From contig OX419762.1 in NCBI GenBank assembly GCA_948567375.1, forward strand, positions 58,509,034 to 58,573,033: a stretch of 64,000 nucleotides of DNA. Reading direction: 5' to 3'. The notes under the pieces were generated by a model. That model saw nothing but the letters and a program-made list of their open reading frames with translations. It had not been told where the DNA came from and did no database searches. This stretch comes from Lunularia cruciata. Lineage: Eukaryota; Streptophyta; Marchantiopsida; Lunulariales; Lunulariaceae. Below, in pieces: positions 1 to 10,993 of the stretch (position 1 is the stretch's first letter; each line of letters begins with the position of its first letter). The translations under genes and the position numbers were made by a program.

Positions 1-959
1 CAAACAAGAGTATGGGAATTCTAATGGTTGATAGAAAAAAAACCATCCTTCAAAATAGGGGGTTTCAAAATTAGTTTTATGAAGCTCTGTATATTTTCAT
101 ATAGATTATTATGAAGTGTTGACTAAATCAGTATGGGGTGCGGGCCACAAGAAGAAAGGGTCCCCCTATGGAGTTCCATCCAAGTTCCTTATTATTAGCA
201 AACTCCATAAGAGGTGGTTTGTAGGAAATAAGGAAAATAGAGTTTTCTGTTGGCACACCATAAAGCATTAATTACACTTTAGGGTTAATAAAGTGCATGT
301 TCAAGATGAATGTGGTGACCACCAAAGGGAGCAATGAATATGGGGTGATGTATGAGAACAGATGACAATACAAGATGGCAAGATCAACAAGGAGTATGAG
401 AATGAGAAAATTGACCATAGAGTGGGAAGAAATGGGTGTGGGTTGTGTGAAGGTTGGAAAGGGGGAGTGAATTTGGTTGAAGCGTAATCCAAATTCCTCA
501 ATTTCATTATTTTAATAATTCCTTGTTCAACTAGTACAAGTTAAAAGTTACAAAATGAATTTCTTATCTTGCTCTCTTGTTCATTGTGTAGAGAATGTGA
601 AGTGCAAAGACATGATATTCATCCTCTCTTCTTCATAAGCCTGATTTTGCAATTGCTGGACTTGCATGTTCAATTCATGGTGCTTTATTTGTAATATGTA
701 CACTATCCTCCTTCCTTTAGCATGTCCAGAAATAAGGTCTTGGCCTGCTCTAATGGTTGCAAAGTTTTGAGCTAGTCCTCTTCAATTTTCATGGTATGAG
801 TATTCCATTCAGCCCTTTGCTCTTCCAACTATTGGACACTTCCTACATATTTGGCTCTCTCTTCTTCCACTTCCTTGGTGAGATGCTTCAATTGTGCTGC
901 CATTGTCTTTTGGTACTCTTGCATTTACACTTTGAGGGTCATCACAAAATCATGTCCCT
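1..959. other. No gene recognised (left edge)
   Basis: I see no supported gene here. Short open frames exist on both strands but show no recognisable domain. The minus strand continues the lysine- and glutamate-rich reading of the adjacent repeat ORF for a while, with many stops, so part of this is probably the 3' portion of that element. Confidence 0.5.
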
Positions 960-2660
960 CTTTTAGAGCACTCCAAGTGCTCTTCAATTCCTAGCACTTG
1001 CTATGAAATTGGTGTTTGGCTTCTTTCTTGTATTGGTCAGATTCAAGTTAGAGTGCCATGCAATCTCCTTCAAACCTTTGGGTCTTTTGGCCTACTGGTC
1101 TTGTTCATTTTATGTTGTGGATCTTCTCCTCTTGAGTTCTTGGTTCTTTTGTAGCAAGACACTTACCTTTGTTGCCTCTACCTTGAATAGATCTCTAGCC
1201 TTTGCTGCTTCTTCCTTTACCAGGTCTTCTCTGGCTTTCTGAGTGTAGTCTTTCATATTCATATTCTTGATCAAGGTGGTGTAGTCTAGAATGTCAGGCT
1301 TTTGGCTTGGTATTGAGGCAACAACACCTCCATCAATTGCAATGTAGCTCCAATTGTAACCAAGTTAGAACCTTCTTGGACTAGCATTGGCTTTGAAGTT
1401 GTTGGATCCTCTTGCATCTTGATTTGTGTTTTGGTGCAGGGACTAGGAGGTCAGCCTTGATGTCAACTTCCTCTTCTTCTTCTACCTAGTTGGTGATGCA
1501 GTTTTCTTCTTTTGGGTGGACTTTGGTCTTTTCTTCCCCTTCAGGCCAAGTTTCTTGGACCTTCAAGCACTTAGCTTGATCTTGAGTTTCTTTTATGGCT
1601 ATTTCTTCCACAATTGGACTTATTGGTGCCTGATTTGGCCCCATTGCTTCTTCCATTCCATTTACTTCTTCATTTACAAGCAATTGTCCATATCTTGGTC
1701 AGGCAAGTTTGAAATAGATTGGGCTTCTTCCAAGGCTTCTTCTTCATCTTCTTTCTCTCTTGACATGGAGGTTGATCCTTGTAGGGTGAAGGATCCTTGC
1801 CTCCTTTCTTCATTATCTCCTTCTACTTCTTTATCCTTGGCTTCTCCCTCCTAAGAGGATATATCTACTACTTTTGTGTTAGCCTTAGGCTTCTTTGAAG
1901 ATGGAGGTGTCTTCTTCCTTGGCGTGATATTCTTCCTCCATGTAAGCTTTGTGTAGGGCTAATTCTTTGTCCACAAGCACAAAGAGAACTGAGCAAGCAT
2001 CTGCATGTTGATACTTGGCAATTTGAGTGGGTTTGTTGGATTGATCATCAAAATAATCTACAAGATGGAAATGGGTTGGAAACTTCTTCCCCTCCTCTTT
2101 GGTCAACAGGTTAGTCCCCATGTAGTAATGAGTGGCAAAAGGGGCAAGATAGTACCTTCATCTTCCTCAAAGTCTTGGTGCAAGAGTTTGAATTTTCTAT
2201 CAAACATCTTGGCCCAATCTAATGGCTCTCCCAAATATGTGTAGTCAAAAAACACGGAACCATTGGTCAAGTAGGTGATTTTTTTGTTTAAAAATTTTCA
2301 TAACCATCTCTACTATGGCTCTTCTCATATGACCCTTGTAATTGGCCACTCTTCACCCATTGTATTTTGATTAATTATTGTTAAAGGTGGCCTTGATCTT
2401 GGCTATGAATTCCTTCTTTGTGAATTTTCTATCTATGGTCATTGCCCCTGCAACTCTAGCATTTGGGCCAAGTACCATTCTCTAGTGATCCTTTATTTAG
2501 TTCAAAGGGTTGCCTCTCATCCTTCTTGATGTCCTCTCATTTTCCCTCTCATCTCATGGATCATTTGAAGTCTATTGATTCCCGATGCCGAGCAAGAATC
2601 CCAAAAGCTTGCTCTCAATTACATTAGTTCTATAGTGCATCTCCCATTTTTTCACAAAGG
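960..2660 (-). mobile_element. Unclassified repeat ORF, copy 1 (decayed)
   Basis: Minus-strand reading gives broken but coherent coding sequence. A block with RMVLG and AGAMTIDRKFT lies near 2400-2500, an ITYLTNGSVFF block near 2225-2285, then a block with KFPTHFHLVDYFDD near 2040-2100, then a long Glu/Lys-rich tail (for example 1486-1683). The same blocks in the same order occur on the plus strand at 47.6-48.2 kb, where RVVFG, FDSKFT, TYLTN and YFDD can be read. I do not recognise the family. The Lys/Glu-rich, coiled-coil-like tail fits a Gag-like or plant-specific repeat protein, but no protease, RT or transposase is visible. Stops and frameshifts mark it as dead. Confidence 0.5.
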
Positions 2661-3490
2661 GGAGCTCAAAATGGCCTCAAGGATGTTTCTATAAGCTTTG
2701 GGTGTGAACATTATGGTTCTAGATAGACAAGAGTGCCAAGTCTCTTCCACGCCACTACTTTGAGTACCTTGCTTCACTCCAAGTGCTAGAGACCATGATG
2801 AGCACAACTCTGAAAACAACTTGCAGGAATTTTCTCTCAGTTCATGATTAAGTGCAAGACACCACTTGATCAGCTTAGTACACAAAAAAATTTCCAAAAA
2901 GTGCAGCTGCTAGCCAAATGCCTCAATTTATAGTCCAAATTCCTAGTCGATCCTCAGCACTTTGGTGGTTATAGAGTAGGTAAGCACTTGCTGTTACATA
3001 GGCAAAGGTCTCTACACGTTTTCCATGGTAAGAAGTTGCTCTCCCACATGCCAAATATTCTTTTTCTATCACTTTCCCATGTGACAAACTTGCACATTGA
3101 GTGCTAACAGTTATCTTGAGTGTAACTGCACTTGGTGGCAAATTCCGGCTGAGCTTGTGGTGATTGTGGCTGCTTTTAACTATGAGTGCCAAGGTAGAAC
3201 ATGGCACTTGGACCTGCAAGTTCCACCCATTGGCGCTATGTGTGCTCTCTAGCTCCTAGAAGCACTCCAAATGATTCCACAAGACTCCGAGTGTTTTTTC
3301 TTGTCCATGCACTCAGATCATCCTACATCCATCCATTTGCTTCTTGTTCTCCAGTCAATTGAGGTCATCCTGAACCACTCTAAGTACTGCTCCATTCTCT
3401 TTTTTGTGACACTTGTTCAAGTACCTTCTCCTCTTGAGGCACTTCTCCTAATAACTAGGTTATTCTTGGTGATTTTCAGCACTTAAGCCT
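2661..3490. other. Flank of the repeat ORF, no gene recognised
   Basis: The minus strand has two medium open frames (2652-2897 and 2923-3219) without recognisable domains. They are more likely the leader or terminal region of the repeat element than genes. No terminal repeats were found. Confidence 0.35.
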
Positions 3491-3869
3491 GATTTAATCA
3501 ACAAACACAAATTTTGAAGAAATGGGAGCATTACACCAATACCTAAATTACACAATCCATGCACTATATACATTTTCACTTATAAGTTCCAAATGGTAAC
3601 AAAAAAAAGTGACGATGTGATAAAAAATAAATATAACTATCTACTCTATGATATTGGTTGTTATTGTAGGTTCTTTGACCCACTTTGTTTATACTTGGTT
3701 ATGTACTTGTGTTGCTTTGGCAAAAAACACAAAAGATATGGCCAATGAAGTTAAATCCACTTCTAAAATAGGTCTGCAAATATGAATGGTGATAGATATG
3801 TCCCTCACTTAAAGGATATCTCCCATGAAAGTTATGTATGTATTATTTATTAGAAGGAGGTATAAGCTA

Positions 3870-4190
3870 GTATCAAGTACCCTCAAGGATAACAACTGCA
3901 AAGGAAATATATCAATCCCCAAATCATTCATTTATTCTTATAAGCCAAAGCTTATCCAAAATAGTTCATAAAGAAAGACTTCATCAATTTCAATATAAGA
4001 GATAGTTCACTAAAAAATTTATCTAAATTAAGAGGTTCAATCCAAGCTCAAAACCATAATAATGTTTTTCTCAAGTAGGAAATCTCATTCTTTATTTATC
4101 AAATATAATTAATACTAACAAAGCTTCATTCTACTCAATTATTCCATGCTCTAAGTTCTTAAGGAAGGACTGATTTTTCTCCCCTAAACC
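3870..4190. repeat. Diverged direct repeat, copy 1 of 2
   Basis: This stretch opens with TATCAAGTACCCTCAAGGAT and recurs about 872 bp downstream (4742-5087) in the same order: CATCAAGGATAACAACT, an AAAATATA run, GAAGACTTCA, a TCTCATTCTTTA block and a TTCTACTC block. It may be an old tandem duplication or a very decayed LTR pair. No coding sequence is visible between the copies. Confidence 0.55.
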
Positions 4191-4741
4191 TTTACTTATA
4201 TTTTTAAGTAAATGTTTATACTCACTGAAGTTATATATAGTAAGTGCCTAGGCAACTTCGTGAAACTCATACTCTATTCAATTCAAAACCTTAAAAAATA
4301 CTATTAAATACTAGTGTGCACAGTAGGATGTTACATTATCCCAGAACTAAGTGTTTACTCTATCCTTAGAGTCGTTTATCACTGCATTTGATCTTAACTT
4401 TGTATAATTTACTCAAATTTTATGAAGAACAACTTTATGTCCAGGAGGAAAAAAGTCTAATTTATTTCCAATCTCACCTCCATATAAAATTGCAACCTTG
4501 ACAATGGCTTTCATACCTTCCTCTTTGTTTTTGTGACTTCAATCCTATAACAAATTTCATGGTTAACATTGCTCTTATCTGCAGCTTGGTATTGTTCATC
4601 TCTAACTTTTCTCCACATATCTTGAAATTTTGCTCCAACTTGCTGTGCAAGCAGAAATAATATCAAGTTCATCTCTTACTAAGGAGACCCCTTTAGTTGT
4701 AATTTGTATACACACCATACACTAGAAAGTGGAAAAAAGTT

Positions 4742-5087
4742 GTATCAAGCACCATCAAGGATAACAACTCAAAAAAAAAATATACCACTCACTTTCCAAA
4801 TCTCTCATTTATGCACACATGACTTAATCACTCACTTATGAAAAACCTCTTCCAAAATATCCGTAAGAGAAGACTTCACCAATATCAATTAAGAAAGTAC
4901 TCCAACATTATCAAGAAAATGTCTTGTAGATTTACAAATTCCTCCAAGATCAACAAAAATAATAGTAGCACTATGATGTAAAGATGTCTCATTCTTTACT
5001 TTTTAGTATAAGTACTACTTACAAAGTCTCATTCTACTCCTTGCCTTATGCCCCAATCTCACTAAAGAATGGATTCTTTTCCTTTCC
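4742..5087. repeat. Diverged direct repeat, copy 2 of 2
   Basis: Second member of the repeat pair described at 3870. Divergence is high, with many indels, so the duplication is old. Confidence 0.55.
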
Positions 5088-6280
5088 TAGGTCAATATGT
5101 ACTCGCATGAGCTTTTGGACTCACATGCTTTCCTTTGGAAGTTTTTAAGTGTGTTCTTTAGTATTCTAGGATCTTCTCCATATATATACTAAGATCATGT
5201 CAAATATCTAATTTTACAAAATTATATCACTTGAGGTCACCTAATTCTTGGTCAAGCTAATGGTATTTTAGTATTTTAACATCTTATACACCAAGGTTGT
5301 TTGGCCATGTAACATCCAAGATGTAGATCAAAATCCAATAAAATCAAAAACAATATCAATTACTCTATAATATAAAATTCTCTAAAGAGTTCACATTCTA
5401 ATATTTATCTAATTTGAAATTCACTAAAGGGTCATTGGATATCCAGAAATTAAATATTAGAACTTTCCTTTTATTTATCCATATTAACTTACTTAGAGAT
5501 ACCTCCAACTTGGTTTTACTAAATTTAGCTTTTTATAATTAACTCAAAACCACCAAGGTACTACTATTGAAAATATGCACTCTAGAGTGTTATACTCCAT
5601 ATAAACACACATGAATTTTTACAAATGCTGAAAGAAGACTTCTTCAATTAGCCTTATGAAATGAAATGTAGAAGGAGTAATCTTAAAGCCAAAATGTATT
5701 ACTCTATAAGCATTGCCTTCATTTTGTAATGGATTTCATCTTTGCTCTATCTTCTTTCACTATTACTACTTGGTTTTGTCCTTATAACTCATTAAGGAGT
5801 AAATACATTTCATTATCCTAACATTGCATCTAACAGAAAGTCAATGTAGGGAAGGAGAAAGGCATCTTAGACTATAATAACATTCAATTTCTATAATTGG
5901 CACATATCTTAAGTTTACTATTTTTCTCCAATATTACAATAATACAGAGAGTCTGTCAATAGGATATATGAAGCATGCATGCGTTTAGAAACTTCTATAT
6001 TTTGGCCTTAACTTGTCCGATGTGGTTAGGATTTGTCTTATATTGAGTATATTGAATTGGTTGTCATAGTTGGTCTGTTTCATCTTGTTCTTGCTTGGGA
6101 ATGGTGTGTATATTCTTTAGAGATGATTAATCTTAAGCAAATAAGTCTTTGTATTTATTAAGTGATATATTTAATTTTACTCCAAAATTGGATCCTTCAA
6201 AGTAACATAATTTTTATCATATTTTATTTGTCAATAGTCCATAGTTTCACATCTTTGACATGATCTTCAAATTGTGGTCA
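5088..6280. other. AT-rich stretch, nothing recognised
   Basis: No coherent open frame, RNA gene or repeat boundary was seen on either strand. It is probably degenerate repeat DNA. Confidence 0.4.
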
Positions 6281-6286
6281 AATTGA

Positions 6287-7060
6287 TTAAATCTTTTCCT
6301 TGGATGACTTACATCTAAGAGGTGTTTTTGTCCCTTCTTCAACTTTAACAATAAGTATATCTTCATTTAGTTTGCATTGATAGAACTCTTGATGATGTAT
6401 ATGCCTCAACATTGATTTCATATTTATTGTCATTGGCATTTGTATTGTTGAAGATTTCCTTAAGCATCTTGTAATCATTGTGTCCCAAGTTACTTTGCAA
6501 ATTATCTACCTATTCCAAAAAGATGCTAATCTTTGCACCAAAGTTTGATTGCTAAATGGTAATTCGTACCATGTTGATATATTCTTCTAGGAGTTCTTGC
6601 TCCTCTTGGCAGTCATGCTATTCGTCTTATTAATTCCCATCAATTGTTGGGATTTTAAGTGGAAAGGATGATTCTTTGGTTGGCTCTCTTTTGATCTTTT
6701 GAGTTCACTGTGTTTGAGGATAGTACGTACTACTCTATATTGCCCACCATTCTTACATATGAATTATGGCTTGCCAAGAAATTATTGGTTGTTATTCTTC
6801 ACATCCATCCTAATGACAATCATATTGATGGGATAAAAAACCTTTAGTTAAAGGTGTCTTGGAGATACCTTTTGGCTTCACCTTATGTTTGCTTTCCATA
6901 TTGATATTGTTTGCAGCTTGCATGTTCTGGTATCTAAGCTTATGCAAGAGATTTACTCTTGATTCTCCATTTATAAATACACTATGGATTGTTTTAGTTC
7001 TAACATGAATGTTTATAATTGGTGTGTTCATGTTCCCCGTATTAGGAGGTACAAGCAATT
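6287..7060 (-). pseudogene. Retropepsin-like remnant of a gypsy-type element
   Basis: The minus frame 7058-6810 reads TIHSVFINGESRVNLL followed by a VKPKGI motif. Further along the same strand an FLGKP tract follows. This order (a degraded D-S/G-G-S-x-V-N-x-L active site, then KPKG, then an LGRPW-like strand) resembles the aspartic protease of plant gypsy Gag-Pol proteins. The catalytic Asp is replaced (ING instead of IDG), and stops interrupt the frame. Downstream minus frames (6478-6287) are uncharacterised and may be residual pol. The similarity is weak and judged by eye. Confidence 0.35.
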
Positions 7061-7789
7061 TGGGTCACTTTGGATTCAAGGTTCTAAGGATGAAGGACTT
7101 ATACTAGGGTGTCAATTTGGCAATTTGCTATAGTGTAAAGGTCATAGAATGTTGTAGGATTTGATAAATAAGGCTACTTGAAATCAATGCTCATTTCCTC
7201 TTGAACCTCTTGAAGTACTTCTTTGTATGTTTTTGATCTACACAATATTCAATAACTCTTATTTTGGGCCGTCCATTCCAAGTTGCCTGTTGGTGCCTCC
7301 CTAAAGGTAGTGGGGAAATTATCCTTGTCTCATCCTCCTTCTTCAATGATTAATAGGCATTTATGAGTTCCATGGATTTTTGTTCCTTCATAAAAAAATC
7401 GTTAAGAACAACAACTGGTTTGACATCTACTCCAAATGCTTTTAGGCCTCCCTTTATGGTATGTGTGGCATCTTTGCTTTCATTAGAAACAAAAGTCTGC
7501 TGCTATGAAAATTATCTTCGATTTAGAAGTTATTTATTCTGAAAAACTTGACATGACAGGGACATTGGTTGGACTATAACAGTTATTATGCTAAGACTAT
7601 CTCTCATCCAAAGATACCTATAATGATTTGTATATGCATCATATGCTATAAGGATATAAAAATTGATAGTGAATCCACTCAATGATAATAATTCAATAAG
7701 AAATTTCTTCACTCTCCAACTATTCATTTCATTGATCTCTTGTCGCAAAATTGCTGAGTAGTAAAAATCTTACTACCATCAATATACAA
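7061..7789. other. No gene recognised
   Basis: Only short frames without domain signatures are present. The minus strand may continue the decayed element to the left. No terminal repeats seen. Confidence 0.35.
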
Positions 7790-8660
7790 ACCTTTTTGTA
7801 ATATTTATATATAAAAAATTTCAATTAAATAAGAATAATTTATTACTTTCAGAGAAATATTTTTTATTAAATATAAATAATATTCATAAGATATAATTAT
7901 TCTTGTTCATTCTACAATAAATTATCTTTATGAATCATTCTTATTATAAAAAGATTTAATTTAATTCTACTATATTTACTTATTTATGCTAAGAATTAGA
8001 TAATTTCACTCAAATTTTTTTATCATAATTATATTAAAAATAATGATTTGCATATAATGTGTAAAACATAAATTAAAGATAAATAAAATTTATAAAATTA
8101 TAATATTTTAGAATAAGATATTTGATCCTTCTATTAAAGTCTGAAGTAAAATTTCATATTTTTCACAGAAAAATTAATTAAATAAATAATTTTAAATAAA
8201 TATATTTTATCTTTTTAATAGCAGTTAACTTAAAAGTGTTCAAAATTTTAATTTTTTTAATAGTCATTTTTCCGAATGAGTACATTTATCTGGATTGACC
8301 TTTGTACTGGAACTACATTCATTTACATTATTTAAATTATTTAAATTCAATTTTGGCCTTTTTCATAAGTAAATATTGTTTTTCCCTAAAGTATCATAGT
8401 AGATTTTAATATAGAAATCAGAATTTTTCGAATCTGTTTATGATGATTTAATTAAAATAAAATTTCGATTATTTCGCTTTTAGTCATAAATTTGTACTGG
8501 TATTATTAGATTAGAATTTAATTTTACATATGAGATTAATATATATTGATCTGATATAATGATTCTTCTACATCTTGACATATAAATAACAATATCCTGG
8601 TTCAAAAATGAATTTTATTTTCATGTAATATGATCCTAATGTAAATCCAAAATTATCTAC
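7790..8660. other. Strongly AT-rich spacer
   Basis: Base composition shifts sharply here to mostly A and T (by eye above 80 percent), with AATAAATAATTTTAAATAAA-type runs and no coding potential. It separates decayed repeat DNA on the left from the GC-richer carbonic anhydrase locus on the right. It might act as a matrix-attachment-type spacer, but nothing in the sequence proves this. Confidence 0.5.
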
Positions 8661-9067
8661 ATTATTCTTCGTATATGCAAATAACTTTTAATTCAAGAGG
8701 TTTACCACGGACGTTTGGAAAGCATTCCAGTTGAAGTGACTTTGTCCGAAAATGTATCTTGATCATTAGATGCACAATCTCTCTTTGGAACTTCTGATAC
8801 TATCCTTTTTGACATTAGAACAGATACAATTGTCTCGGAGAATCTGACCGGGATTGGCTAACAAATGTGGAAAAGAACAGACTTCGGCAACCCGATCTTT
8901 AACACCTGCTAGAGACGTGAACAAGGATACTATTGGTAAAGACATCACGAGCATCCAAAATTGTGTCACTTGGGGTAGTGGTGCAAATGACCTTGGGTCC
9001 GGACTGGGCCGGAAGAACTGCCTACCATCGGCGCTTGTGTTGCGGGGGATCACAAGAGCTCCAACGC
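8661..9067. other. Upstream flank of the CA locus, no gene
   Basis: Composition becomes more balanced. Open frames on both strands (around 8766-9092) overlap each other and have no recognisable domain. No match was found to the flank of the promoter copy at 45 kb. Confidence 0.4.
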
Positions 9068-10935
9068 ACATTGTAAGTATGGTATTGGTCACAAACTCAG
9101 GATACTACCGGTTACACCAAGCTGGCCGGTTGAACCCGGACTAAATAGAGCCGCTAGAAGTTACTGTGATTGATCAGCATGTATTTGTCCACAATTGAGT
9201 CCACCATAAAGTAGATCTGATTCTGGAAAATTTTCAGTCTCTCTCACTCATCTCCTAAATGAGATTCTATTACAAAGCAAAAATTTCTTGGTAGATTTAC
9301 TCATCCGGTTGATGTCTCTCCAGGATTAGCTCACACCTCTGACGTCAGAAAGAAGCGGCTTCGAACTTTGCATCTCGAATAAGGTCAACACCCGTCTAGA
9401 CTGAGCCACAATGACAATCGCATGCCCAATATATCTCATTTCGCTTTCACTTTATTATTCTGGTGGCTTTCTAAAGAAAGATCGGTGATGATTCATTACA
9501 GTTTTAAAAGATTTCCAATTCGCACATCAACGCGGTTCCAGATTGTCCACATCAGACATGAATGTGTTCAAGCAGATACTTAGACATTAAGATGCCGCTC
9601 CTAAACAACGACGACACACAGTTTTCATCATAAGACTCAACTAAACTTTATACACTCTGGACTTGTCTTGTGCAGTCATATCGTAAAGTTTCATCTATCG
9701 TCCTAGGTTTCTAACTCCACCAAATCAGACAAAAGTTGCTCCCTGAATGTTTCAAGCGAAAGAATACTCCGCATTACCAGGCGGAGTTAAGAAAAGGTCG
9801 GGGTTTGTCGGCACGTACTAGGAAATCGAGACCCCTCGACTGTAAGAGACATTCAAAATCTGGCCGCTGGATTAATCCAAAGATCAAATAGGAGATAACC
9901 AGATAACCGTATCAATTTCGGTGACATTATCCATAAATGCACTGGAGATAGATTTTATTCGTTCTAGTTTCGGAGAACCATGACCAGAAAAAAAACATAC
10001 CCGTCCAGGCCTGTAAGTCTCCTGCTCAATTTCAAATGCTTACACTCATCTTCTGTATCAGCGGAACTTCCTCTATTCCTTGTTGCAATTTCCCTGTAGA
10101 CAGTAGCTACCAAGACACTAAACGAGTTAGCGTAACAAATCTGTGGCGACCCGGAGACTGAACTATATCTGTTCCAAACACCTCGAAGATCCAATATATC
10201 TTCCAATGTAGATCGTCCCTATCATTGCCAGCTACCAGACACGATTTCAAGAATTGTCCAGACCCGTACAACATCAGTGTTTAATGTGGCAACTCCTCTC
10301 CATATGCAGATCTATTGAAATATTAACATTTTAAATTAGTGATCTGTACCATGATCTCCTTTTGGTCTCGTGATGTCTCCCTGTTTCGCTTGATTTTTAC
10401 TGTGGCCTCTGTACCACGATCCTTGTCACCCTGGACTTCATTGACAACTGCTGTTTACCTATGCCTACCCTTGGTCATGGACATCTGAATTTTACAACTA
10501 ACGGGCTATGCACTCAAAGGCCGGGAAGGTCAGTTGTTTGTGTGTGCATAGTAGGACGGAAGCTCCCTTCCTTGTTTGACGGAGCTTATGAACGGATATC
10601 TGCCTAGGTTGCTTGATGCTCTTCCCACAGCACATGCATGATTGTGAACTCGCCCTATGGATGTCTATGGCCTCAATTTTGCCCTCATCCAGTGTACTCA
10701 TTTTGCCCTCATCCAGTCCAGCTATACCTCACTACGAAGTTTGAGTACCATATAAGAGCCCTAGGTGCTTTCAGCGTTAACCAACCTTTCTGAATTTGAG
10801 GCTGCGCGACATGAGGCGAGGATACCCAAGTCCCAACGTTAAGTTACATGCGCAGAGTAGTTTCATTGTCACCAGATATACTACAACGTCGTATTGGTGG
10901 CCTGTGGAGGCATAAGTTCTAGTAAACCAAAGCGT
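9068..10935 (+). promoter_or_regulatory. Promoter block of the carbonic anhydrase gene (repeated at 45.16-46.97 kb)
   Basis: About 1.8 kb immediately upstream of the carbonic anhydrase gene aligns colinearly with 45160-46975. Shared landmarks include ACACCAAGCTGGCCGGTTGAA, the CTCACACCTCTGACGTCAGAAAG tract (quoted in parts), ATCGCATGCCCAATA, GAATGTTTCAAGCG and TTTCATTGTCACCA. Part of it is also present in inverted orientation at about 20440-20835. The block ends just before the signal-peptide exon, so it contains the TATA box and part of the 5' leader. Such conservation outside coding DNA reflects segmental duplication of the gene. No specific factor sites are claimed. Confidence 0.7.
10750..10757 (+). 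promoter_or_regulatory. TATA box of the carbonic anhydrase gene
   Basis: ATATAAGA in the context ACCATATAAGAGCCC lies about 240 bp upstream of the start codon, which predicts a start site near 10780 and a roughly 210-nt leader. The orphan promoter copy has the stronger version CTATAAAAGG at the equivalent position. Confidence 0.55.
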
Positions 10936-10993
10936 GCTGTTAAGGTCTCAAATATTTGAAGCATACCATTCAATTCACGACAAGTTTACGAAC

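Noticed and set aside
1516-1854. Plus-strand 112-residue Ser/Phe-rich frame
   Set aside because: Antisense of the Glu/Lys-rich coding remnant on the minus strand (CTT/TTC runs complementary to AAG/GAA).
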